Shown here piece by piece: positions 1 through 6,434 of a DNA stretch of 6,480 nt (position 1 is the first letter of the stretch; every line of letters begins with the position of its first letter). The notes below the pieces were generated by a model. The model made no database searches. It worked only from the letters and a program-made list of their open reading frames with translations, and was not told where the DNA came from. Source of the DNA: JACJWR01 sp964547485. GTDB lineage: Bacteria > Actinomycetota > Actinomycetes > S36-B12 > UBA10799. The position numbers and the translations under genes were made by a program. The DNA lies in the NCBI GenBank assembly GCA_964547485.1, contig CAZJNU010000128.1, forward strand, positions 1 to 6,480, written 5' to 3'.

Positions 1-1
1 C

Positions 2-142
2 CCGCAGACCCCCCAACCGTGGGCCGATCTCGGGCTGAAAGCCGATGAGTACCAACGCATCCGCGAAATCCTCGGTCGCCGTCCCACGAACTCCGAGCTG
101 GCCATGTACTCGGTGATGTGGAGCGAGCTCTGTTCCTACTAG
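2..142 (+). pseudogene. purL: purL 5' part, ending at an in-frame TAG
   Basis: This is the N-terminal part of the PurL reading frame, continuing from outside the window, so its real start is not visible. It reads in frame as a typical actinobacterial PurL N-terminus: PQPWADLGLKADEYQRIREI, then LGRRPTNSELAMYSVMWSE. The family motif that follows is normally WSEHCSYKSSKVHLK. Here it reads W-S-E-L-C-S-Y-stop-S-S-K-V-H-L-K: the His codon is CTC (128-130) and the Lys codon is TAG (140-142). The same frame continues directly into the 705-codon remainder, with no insertion or deletion. The piece would encode only part of the N-terminal region and could not be active alone. It is either a sequencing or assembly error or a genuine recent nonsense mutation; I cannot tell which. 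That it belongs to purL is near certain. Confidence 0.85.
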
Positions 143-151
143 TCCTCGAAG

Positions 152-2269
152 GTGCACCTCAAACAGTTCGGCGAGAAGGCCCCGGAATGCGACGCGCTGC
201 TGGTCGGGATCGGTGAGAACGCAGGCGTCGTGGACATCGGCGACGGCCTTGCGGTCACATTCAAAGTGGAGTCCCACAACCACCCGTCGTATGTCGAGCC
301 CTACCAGGGTGCGGCGACCGGCGTCGGTGGGATCGTTCGGGACATCATCTCGATGGGCGCCCGCCCGGTGGCCGTGATGGATCCGTTGCGGTTCGGGCCC
401 GCCGACGCCGAGGACACCCGGCGCGTGTTGCCCGGGATCGTCGCCGGAATCGGTGGCTACGGCAACTGCCTCGGACTGCCCAACATCGGCGGCGAGATCG
501 TGTTCGACCCCAGCTACCTCGGCAACCCACTGGTGAACGCGCTCGCAGTGGGCGTGCTGCGGCACGAGGACATCCACCTCGCCAGCGCCCGCGGCCTCGG
601 AAACAAGGTGATCCTCTACGGCGCCCGCACCGGCGGGGACGGCATCGGCGGCGTGTCAGTGCTTGCCAGCGAGACGTTCGACGCTGACGGGCCCGCCAAA
701 CGACCCAGTGTGCAGGTCGGCGACCCGTTCATGGAAAAGCTGCTGATCGAGTGCACGCTGGAGGTGCTCGGCGCCGGCCTGGTGGAGGGTATCCAGGACC
801 TCGGCGGCGCCGGTCTCTCCTGCGCCACCAGCGAACTGGCGAGCAACGGCGACGGCGGGATGGCGGTCGAACTCGACACTGTGCCGTTGCGGGACGCGTC
901 CCTGTCGCCAGAGGAAATCCTGATGAGCGAGTCCCAGGAACGTATGTGCGCGGTGGTGACACCCGACAAGGTCGACGAGTTCCTGGCCGTCTGCGGCAAG
1001 TGGGATGTGCCAGCGACTGTGATTGGCGAAGTCACCGGCAGCGGACACCTGACCATCACCTGGCATGGCGAACTGATCGTCGACGTGCCGCCGCGGACGG
1101 TGGCCCACGAGGGTCCGCAGTACCACCGCCCACTCGCCCGACCAGCAGGCCAGGACGCCCTGCAAGCCAACAGCCCCGACGCCCTGCCCCGCCCCGCGGG
1201 CGCCACGGCGTTACGAGCCACCTGGCTGGAACTGCTCGGATCCCCCAACCTGGCGTCGAAGGCGTGGGTGACGGACCAGTACGACCGCTACGTGCGCGGC
1301 AACACCGTGCTCGCGCAACCGGAGGATGCCGGCATCATCAGGCTCGATGAGGCCAGCGGCCGCGGAATTGCTATCTCGACCGACTGCAATGGCCGGTTCG
1401 CCCAGCTGGACCCCTATGCGGGCGCACAGTTGGCGTTCGCGGAGGCGTACCGCAATGTGGCGGCCACTGGCGCCGTACCGCTGGCCGTCACCAACTGCCT
1501 GAACTTCGGCTCGCCGGAGGATCCCGCCGTGATGTGGCAGTTCTCCGAGGCGGTCCGCGGTTTGGCTGACGCCTGCCTGGAAATGGGGACACCCGTGACG
1601 GGTGGCAACGTCAGTTTCTACAACCAGACCGGCGCGACGCCGATCCTGCCCACCCCGGTGGTAGGCGTACTCGGCGTACTCGACGACACGGATCGCCGGA
1701 CACCGATGGCCTGGGGGCCCGATGGCGAACTGATCTATCTGCTGGGCGACACAGCCGACGAATTCGCAGGCTCCGAGTGGGCGCACCTGCAGGGCCACCT
1801 AGGGGGTTTGCCGCCCGCGGTGAAGCTGGCGGCCGAGAAGGAACTGGCCGAGATCCTGGTCGCCGGCTCACGCGATGGGATGCTCACCGCCGCGCATGAC
1901 CTGTCCGATGGCGGAGTCGCCATCGGCCTGGCAGAAATGGCGATGCGGTCCGGGGTCGGCGCGCGTAGCTGGGTACCCGATGGCATTGACCCGTTCGTAT
2001 TCCTGTTCTCGGAATCGACGGCCCGGGTGCTCGTGGTGGTGCCGAGGTCGGAGGAGTTGCGCTTCACCGAGATGTGCGGCGCACGGGGGTTCCGCTGCGA
2101 GCGAATCGGGGTGGTGGATTCCGGGCTCGGCGCTGAACACGGCACAGCGGAACAGCTGCTGGTGGTGGACAACGTCGCCGGCGGTCAGATCGTGATCGGC
2201 ATCGACGAGTTGCGGACAGTCCACACCGCTACCTTGCCAGCCCTCTTCGGCGGGACGGAGACACCGTGA
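152..2269 (+). CDS. purL: Phosphoribosylformylglycinamidine synthase subunit PurL (FGAM synthase II), main body of an interrupted gene
   Basis: PurL is the synthetase subunit of FGAM synthase. It converts FGAR, ATP and glutamine-derived ammonia to FGAM in step 4 of cytosolic de novo purine synthesis. In bacteria with this short form it works with separate PurQ (glutaminase) and PurS. Visible family signatures are ESHNHPS (residues 40-46 from base 152), the following GAATGVGGIVRDI ATP-site segment, PNIGGE, GGDGIGG, IQDLGGAGLS and MSESQERM. The second half repeats the fold with AEAYRNVAATGA, TNCLNFGSPEDP, GGNVSFYNQ and AHDLSDGG. No GATase domain is present, so this is the small PurL type. The GTG at 152 is only the first start-like codon after the TAG at 140-142. 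It lies inside the conserved motif and has no convincing ribosome site, so it is probably not the native start. The true protein begins upstream of the window. The stop overlaps the next GTG by 4 bases. Confidence 0.93.
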   Translation: MHLKQFGEKAPECDALLVGIGENAGVVDIGDGLAVTFKVESHNHPSYVEPYQGAATGVGGIVRDIISMGARPVAVMDPLRFGPADAEDTRRVLPGIVAGIGGYGNCLGLPNIGGEIVFDPSYLGNPLVNALAVGVLRHEDIHLASARGLGNKVILYGARTGGDGIGGVSVLASETFDADGPAKRPSVQVGDPFMEKLLIECTLEVLGAGLVEGIQDLGGAGLSCATSELASNGDGGMAVELDTVPLRDASLSPEEILMSESQERMCAVVTPDKVDEFLAVCGKWDVPATVIGEVTGSGHLTITWHGELIVDVPPRTVAHEGPQYHRPLARPAGQDALQANSPDALPRPAGATALRATWLELLGSPNLASKAWVTDQYDRYVRGNTVLAQPEDAGIIRLDEASGRGIAISTDCNGRFAQLDPYAGAQLAFAEAYRNVAATGAVPLAVTNCLNFGSPEDPAVMWQFSEAVRGLADACLEMGTPVTGGNVSFYNQTGATPILPTPVVGVLGVLDDTDRRTPMAWGPDGELIYLLGDTADEFAGSEWAHLQGHLGGLPPAVKLAAEKELAEILVAGSRDGMLTAAHDLSDGGVAIGLAEMAMRSGVGARSWVPDGIDPFVFLFSESTARVLVVVPRSEELRFTEMCGARGFRCERIGVVDSGLGAEHGTAEQLLVVDNVAGGQIVIGIDELRTVHTATLPALFGGTETP
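2257..2260 (+). promoter_or_regulatory. Ribosome binding site of the monooxygenase-hydrolase gene
   Basis: GGAG lies 5 bases before the GTG at 2266, inside the last codons of purL. It supports that start even though it overlaps the purL stop (GTGA), and suggests translational coupling to purL. Confidence 0.6.
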
Positions 2270-4506
2270 CCACGCCCACAGTCGCCGTCATCGGCGCCGG
2301 TCCGCACGGTCTCTCTGCCCTCAAGGCGCTGCTGCAGGCTGGCTTCGACGCGCACTGTTTCGAACAGGCCGGCGACCTGGGCGGCAACTGGAACTTCGGC
2401 GCCCCGACCTCCCGGGTGTACGAATCCACCCACCTGATCTCGTCGAAGCCGTTCACCCAGTTTCCCGACTTCCCGATGCCGGTCGACTTCCCGGACTACC
2501 CCGGTCACCGGCAGGTGAAGGACTACTTCGACCGGTACGCCGATCACTTTGGCCTGCGAGACCGGATTAGCTTCGACACGACCGTGGCGGCCATCTCGCC
2601 GGAAGCTGACGCTAGCCCGCTCGGCGGGCCGAAGTGGCGGGTCACCACGGCGCCCTCGGCCGGGGGTCCGGAGGATACCGACACGTTCGACGCCGTCGTG
2701 ATCGCCAACGGCCACAACTGGAATCCGAAGCTGCCCGACTACCCGGGTCTGGCCGACTTCGGCGGGGAGATCCTGCATTCCGCGGACTACAAGAGTTCCG
2801 ACCAACTGCGCGGCCGACGCGTGCTGGTGGTGGGTGCGGGGAATACGGGTTGCGATCTCGCGGTGGAGGCGGCGCAGAACGCCACCGCGACCTTCCATTC
2901 GACCAGGCGCGGCTACTACTACAACCCCAAGTACGCGTTCGGTCGACCGTCGGACCAGGTCGCCGACACACTACTGGCGCTTCGGGTGCCGCTGCCCGTC
3001 CGGCGCCTGATGTTCAAGGCCACCTTGCGTGCCACCGTCGGTGACTTGCAGACCTTTGGTCTGCGCAAACCCGACCACGACTTCTTCGAGACCCATCCGA
3101 TCGTCAACCAGCAGCTCGTCTACTACGTCGGTCACGGCGACATCACACCCACACCCGATGTCGACCACTTCGACGAGTCCGGCGCGGTGTTCACCGACGG
3201 CAGCCGAGCTGACGTGGACGTGGTGGTGTTCGCCACCGGGTATCTCGCCGCCTTCCCCTTCCTGGCGGACCCCGACTTCTTGGCGGCAGCCGATGGTCGG
3301 CCCCGACTCGGGCTGCAAATGGCCTCCCCACGGTTTGAGAACCTCTGGGTCAGCGGTCTCATCCAGCCCGATTCTGGTCAATGGGTGATTGCACACTGGC
3401 AGGGGATGGCGATCGCGTCATTCCTTGCGCTGGCGGCCCGAGACCCCCGCCAGGCAGCGTCGTTGCACACCCGGCTCACTGCCGAGGCAGACCGGCGGTT
3501 CAGCGGCGGCGCCGACTACAAGGACTCGACCCGGCACTTCTACGAGATCGCCCACCAGGACTACCTTGCGGCCCTGCAGTCGCTGCTGGACCAGACCTCC
3601 GCCCCCGATGCGTCTCCGACCGTGTTGCGCCGGTGGGACTGGGCCGTCCCGCCAAAGTCCGAACACCTGGAAGTGCTCGAAGTGCAGCCGCCACCCGAAC
3701 TGACGGAGGTTGGCGCCGAGCGTCCGCCGCTGCTGTTCCTGCATGGCCTCGGCCACGGCGCCTGGTGCTACCAGGAGCACTGGCTCGCTGCCGCCGCCGA
3801 GCGCGGCTACCCCTCCTACGCGCTGTCGTTCCGCGGACACGGCGGCTCGGGCGGTCACACCAGGCTGCGTCGCACGTTGATGCGCGACTACCTCCACGAT
3901 GTGCTGGCGACGATCGCCGAGCTGCCCTCCCCCCCGGTGATCGTGGCTCACTCGCTCGGCACCATGGTTGCCCGGCGGCTGCTGGCCAGATACCCGGCGC
4001 GGGCGGGCGTGCTGCTGACGCCGATGCCGGCCGGTTGGATGCCCGCGACAGTCGGGGTAAACGCGGTGCGGAAACCGCTGGACTTCACTCGGACCTTGGC
4101 CGGTGGGACTCTGCCGTTCCACGCAAGTGACCTGTTCGAGGGGCTGGACCCTGCCACCGCTGAGCGATACGTCAGCCGGATTGGTCGGGAATCGCCCTGG
4201 GCCCAGTATGTCATGCTTCGTTCCGAGAGTGTCCCGCCGGTGGCGAGCCCCGTCCTGGTGGTGGGCGCCGAACAGGACCGGCTGATCGCCGCGGCCGACG
4301 TGCGCAAGTCGGCTACCGAACTGGGCGCCGACCTCGTCTGGGTGCCGGGTGGCCACGACATGATGCTCGACTCCCATTGGCGGCAGGCGCTGGACACCGT
4401 GCTCGATTGGGTCGACACCACCTGCCCGCCCGGCTCGGCGCCGCTGCCCGGCGGCAGGTCTGCCGCCGGGGCGGCCGTCCACCCGGAGCGCGCTGGCGGT
4501 GCCTGA
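2266..4506 (+). CDS. Fused class B flavin monooxygenase and alpha/beta hydrolase
   Basis: The 746-residue protein has two enzyme domains. Residues 1 to about 440 are a flavin-dependent monooxygenase. An FAD Rossmann motif GAGPHG is at 10-15, with GGNWNF at 39-44. The FMO fingerprint FGGEILHSADY is at 165-175, the NADPH-site GAGNTG at 190-195 and the ATGY motif at 323-326. Residues about 480-720 are an alpha/beta hydrolase. HGLGHG (493-498) is a likely oxyanion-hole loop, and AHSLG gives nucleophile Ser563. Asp671 (GAEQD) and His697 (PGGHD) complete a plausible triad. A proline-rich tail follows. Both domains look catalytically complete, and the linker is one open frame. The family oxygenates N, S or ketone substrates with NADPH and O2. 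A Baeyer-Villiger step followed by ester hydrolysis is an attractive inference, but the substrate is unknown. No signal peptide or membrane segment is evident, so the protein is probably cytosolic. The start is supported by GGAG and a GTGA overlap with purL; the end overlaps the next gene by 8 bases. Confidence 0.9.
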   Translation: MTTPTVAVIGAGPHGLSALKALLQAGFDAHCFEQAGDLGGNWNFGAPTSRVYESTHLISSKPFTQFPDFPMPVDFPDYPGHRQVKDYFDRYADHFGLRDRISFDTTVAAISPEADASPLGGPKWRVTTAPSAGGPEDTDTFDAVVIANGHNWNPKLPDYPGLADFGGEILHSADYKSSDQLRGRRVLVVGAGNTGCDLAVEAAQNATATFHSTRRGYYYNPKYAFGRPSDQVADTLLALRVPLPVRRLMFKATLRATVGDLQTFGLRKPDHDFFETHPIVNQQLVYYVGHGDITPTPDVDHFDESGAVFTDGSRADVDVVVFATGYLAAFPFLADPDFLAAADGRPRLGLQMASPRFENLWVSGLIQPDSGQWVIAHWQGMAIASFLALAARDPRQAASLHTRLTAEADRRFSGGADYKDSTRHFYEIAHQDYLAALQSLLDQTSAPDASPTVLRRWDWAVPPKSEHLEVLEVQPPPELTEVGAERPPLLFLHGLGHGAWCYQEHWLAAAAERGYPSYALSFRGHGGSGGHTRLRRTLMRDYLHDVLATIAELPSPPVIVAHSLGTMVARRLLARYPARAGVLLTPMPAGWMPATVGVNAVRKPLDFTRTLAGGTLPFHASDLFEGLDPATAERYVSRIGRESPWAQYVMLRSESVPPVASPVLVVGAEQDRLIAAADVRKSATELGADLVWVPGGHDMMLDSHWRQALDTVLDWVDTTCPPGSAPLPGGRSAAGAAVHPERAGGA
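4447..4470 (+). repeat. Perfect 11-bp inverted repeat (GC hairpin) near the end of the fusion gene
   Basis: CCCGGCGGCAG (4447-4457) and CTGCCGCCGGG (4460-4470) are exact reverse complements with a 2-base spacer; in RNA the loop would open to about 4 bases (GGTC). The arms encode the low-complexity tail of the hydrolase protein, past its catalytic domain, 28 bases before the SCP start. No T-run follows, so this is not a classical intrinsic terminator. It could affect mRNA stability, processing or partial attenuation, or simply reflect Gly/Ala/Pro-rich coding. Confidence 0.5.
4485..4488 (+). promoter_or_regulatory. Candidate ribosome binding site of the SCP-like gene
   Basis: GGAG lies 10 bases before the GTG at 4499, a little farther than ideal, within the last codons of the preceding gene. 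It gives modest support to that start; coupling through the 8-base overlap may help. Confidence 0.4.
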
Positions 4507-4888
4507 CTCGACCGGTACCCCCTCCACCGGCACACCACCGTCCGTGGTCGACACGTGTATCCGCTGCTACGACGTAGGTACCGCACCCGACCGCGCCGAT
4601 GAGAAGGCCGCAGTCAAAGCCACGCTCGCGGCCATCACGACGCTGGCCCCCGGCGGAGCAGTCGAGATCAGGGTCCCGCCGTACGCCGCGGTACAGGCCA
4701 TCGGCGGGGTACGCCATCGTCGTGGCACGCCACCCGCGGTGGTCCAACTCGACGCCCGTACCCTGCTGCAACTCGCGGTGGGAGCGCTGAGTTGGGCTGA
4801 CGCCCTGGCCACCGGCCGAGTCCGGGCCAGCGGCGAACGTAGCGACCTGGGCTGGCTGCTGCCTGTCTTCCCCGACACGGCTGGGTAG
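4499..4888 (+). CDS. Bacterial SCP-like (sterol carrier family) protein, Rv0807-type
   Basis: This is a 129-residue soluble protein. Its C-terminal two thirds match the pattern I know from the small actinobacterial SCP-orthologue family found beside purF (Rv0807 in M. tuberculosis). The conserved blocks are EIRVPPYAAVQ (56-66), RHRRGTPP (72-79), a V-x-L-D-x-R-T-L stretch at 82-89, SWADAL (98-103) and GRVRASGERSDL (106-117). The N-terminal 20 residues are Thr/Pro/Ser-rich and look disordered. SCP folds usually hold a lipid or other hydrophobic ligand, but no ligand or role is established for this group as far as I know. The persistent link to purF suggests a purine-related or housekeeping task. 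It overlaps the monooxygenase-hydrolase gene by 8 bases, and its TAG stop is embedded in the likely purF -10 element. The family call comes from motif and context memory, not a search. Confidence 0.8.
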   Translation: MPDSTGTPSTGTPPSVVDTCIRCYDVGTAPDRADEKAAVKATLAAITTLAPGGAVEIRVPPYAAVQAIGGVRHRRGTPPAVVQLDARTLLQLAVGALSWADALATGRVRASGERSDLGWLLPVFPDTAG

Positions 4889-4891
4889 ACT
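4886..4891 (+). promoter_or_regulatory. Candidate -10 element for a leaderless purF transcript
   Basis: TAGACT fits the actinobacterial -10 pattern TANNNT. Exactly 7 bases separate it from the purF GTG at 4899, so transcription would start at or next to the start codon. The purF start lacks a Shine-Dalgarno sequence, which fits leaderless initiation. The possible -35 (CTGTCT, 4863-4868, 17-base spacer) is weak, as is common in this phylum. The TAG of the hexamer is also the stop codon of the SCP-like gene. Confidence 0.55.
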
Positions 4892-4898
4892 CACCCTC

Positions 4899-6434
4899 GT
4901 GGCCCGCGGTGATGGACGACTCTCCCACGAGCTGCTTCCGGGCGAGAAGGGTCCGCAGGACGCCTGCGGGGTGTTCGGCGTGTGGGCGCCAGGCGAGGAA
5001 GTAGCCAAACTCACCTACTTCGGGCTGTACGCGCTCCAGCACCGCGGCCAGGAGTCCGCCGGCATTGCGGTCTCCGACGGCCGCCGGATTCTTGTCTACA
5101 AGGACATGGGTCTGGTCTCGCAGGTATTCGACGAGTCAGCACTGGAATCGCTACCCGGGCACCTGGCCATCGGCCACGCCCGCTACTCGACGACAGGATC
5201 GAGCAACTGGGCCAACGCCCAGCCAACCTTCCGAGCCACCGCAATCGGGCATCTGGCCCTCGGACACAACGGCAATCTCACCAACACGGCGGAACTGGCC
5301 GTTGTGGTCGCAGACAGCGCCGATAACGCCGGCGAACTCCCGTTCGGCCACCGTGACGTCAGCACCAGTGACACCGAACTGATCACGGCCCTGCTCGCCG
5401 CGCACCCGGGAGTGTCGCTGGAGGACGCCGCGGCCGCGGAGCTGCCCAAACTCAACGGGGCCTTCTCGCTGGTGTTCATGGATCACAAGACCCTCTACGC
5501 CGCTCGGGATCCGCAGGGAATCAGACCGTTGGTGCTGGGCCGGCTGGAGCGCGGCTGGGTGGTCGCGAGCGAGACCGCCGCGCTGGACATCGTGGGCGCC
5601 AGTTTCGTGCGGGACATCGAGCCAGGTGAGTTGATCGCCGTCGATGAGGATGGCCTGCGCAGCAGCAGGTTCGCCGAGGCCGCCCCCAAACACTGCCTGT
5701 TCGAGTACGTCTACCTCGCCCGACCGGACTCGCTGCTGAACGGCCATAGCGTGCATGCGACACGGGTCCGGGTGGGTCGGGAGCTCGCCCGAGAGCATCC
5801 GACCGACGCGGACCTGGTCATTCCGGTGCCGGAGAGCGGGACTCCCGGCGCCGTCGGCTACGCGCAAGGTTCAGGTATCCCGTTTGCGCAGGGTCTGGTC
5901 AAGAACGCCTACGTCGGGCGCACCTTCATCTCGCCTTCACAAACCCTCCGGCAACTCGGCATCAGACTGAAACTGAACCCGCTGCGAGAGGTGATCGCCG
6001 GCAAACGGCTGGTGGTGGTCGATGACTCCATCGTCCGCGGAAATACCCAACGTGCGATCGTCAAGATGCTGCGGGAGGCCGGTGCTGCAGAGGTCCACGT
6101 CCGGATTTCATCCCCGCCGGTCAAATGGCCGTGCTTTTACGGGATCGACTTCGCCACCCGGTCGGAGTTGATCGCCAATGGTGTCTCGGTGGCCGGGATC
6201 CAGGCCTCCATCGGCGCAGACTCACTTGGCTACATTTCGCTGGCCGGATTGGTTGCGGCGACAGAAACCGCTAAGGATGACCTGTGCCGTGCCTGCTTTG
6301 ACGGCGAGTACCCGGTCAGTCTGCCCGCCGAAGAGCATCGGGACAAGCACCTACTGGAGGGCACCGCCACACAGCGGCCGGCCGTCAGTCTGACCGCAAC
6401 CGTCGGCGGCCTGGGCGCCCTGGATTTCCCGTGA
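4899..6434 (+). CDS. purF: Amidophosphoribosyltransferase (glutamine PRPP amidotransferase)
   Basis: PurF catalyses the committed step of purine synthesis: PRPP plus glutamine gives 5-phosphoribosylamine. The 511-residue protein is full length. A 22-residue propeptide precedes Cys23 (QDACGVFG), which becomes the N-terminal nucleophile after cleavage. The Ntn glutaminase domain shows QHRGQESAG, HARYSTTG (93-100) and GHNGNLTN (122-129). The C-terminal phosphoribosyltransferase domain has the PRPP loop VVVDDSIVRGNTQ (372-384). Cys266, Cys412, Cys463 and Cys466 (CRAC) match in order and near spacing the four ligands of the 4Fe-4S cluster in the Bacillus subtilis enzyme, so this is the oxygen-sensitive Fe-S, propeptide-processed type. 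The family is feedback-inhibited by AMP and GMP. The GTG at 4899 is the only ATG, GTG or TTG in frame between the upstream gene and the Cys codon, which fixes the start. There is a 10-base gap after the SCP gene and a 4-base GTGA overlap with purM. Confidence 0.98.
   Translation: MARGDGRLSHELLPGEKGPQDACGVFGVWAPGEEVAKLTYFGLYALQHRGQESAGIAVSDGRRILVYKDMGLVSQVFDESALESLPGHLAIGHARYSTTGSSNWANAQPTFRATAIGHLALGHNGNLTNTAELAVVVADSADNAGELPFGHRDVSTSDTELITALLAAHPGVSLEDAAAAELPKLNGAFSLVFMDHKTLYAARDPQGIRPLVLGRLERGWVVASETAALDIVGASFVRDIEPGELIAVDEDGLRSSRFAEAAPKHCLFEYVYLARPDSLLNGHSVHATRVRVGRELAREHPTDADLVIPVPESGTPGAVGYAQGSGIPFAQGLVKNAYVGRTFISPSQTLRQLGIRLKLNPLREVIAGKRLVVVDDSIVRGNTQRAIVKMLREAGAAEVHVRISSPPVKWPCFYGIDFATRSELIANGVSVAGIQASIGADSLGYISLAGLVAATETAKDDLCRACFDGEYPVSLPAEEHRDKHLLEGTATQRPAVSLTATVGGLGALDFP

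Noticed and set aside
140..142. TAG in purL as a recoded codon (pyrrolysine or programmed read-through)
   Set aside because: No recoding signal is seen, TAG is used as a normal stop by the SCP gene in the same window, and the neighbouring His-to-Leu change suggests error or mutation instead.
1139..1201. In-frame repeat in PurL: GACGCCCTGC at 1154-1163 and 1178-1187, with RPAG encoded on both sides
   Set aside because: It falls in the variable linker between the two halves of PurL, where short Ala/Pro/Asp repeats are common; two 10-base copies are too little to call a functional repeat.
616..1248. Minus-strand open frame of 210 codons inside purL
   Set aside because: It lies wholly opposite conserved PurL blocks and has biased, low-complexity composition typical of a GC shadow frame.
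2600..2640. Short inverted repeat GCCCG...CGGGC in the monooxygenase gene
   Set aside because: The arms are only about 5 bp and expected by chance at this GC content.
2185..2898. Minus-strand open frame of 237 codons over the purL/monooxygenase junction
   Set aside because: It is antisense to two well-supported genes and their 4-base overlap, and its translation shows no family motifs.
4447..4470. Hairpin as an intrinsic terminator
   Set aside because: No T-rich tract follows, and it lies within an open reading frame ahead of co-oriented, overlapping genes; kept only as a structural repeat.
3418..4554. Long minus-strand open frame (378 codons) across the hydrolase half of the fusion gene
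   Set aside because: It is a shadow of the + strand gene in high-GC DNA: the + frame has clear domain motifs, while the antisense translation is Arg/Gly/His-rich without recognisable motifs.
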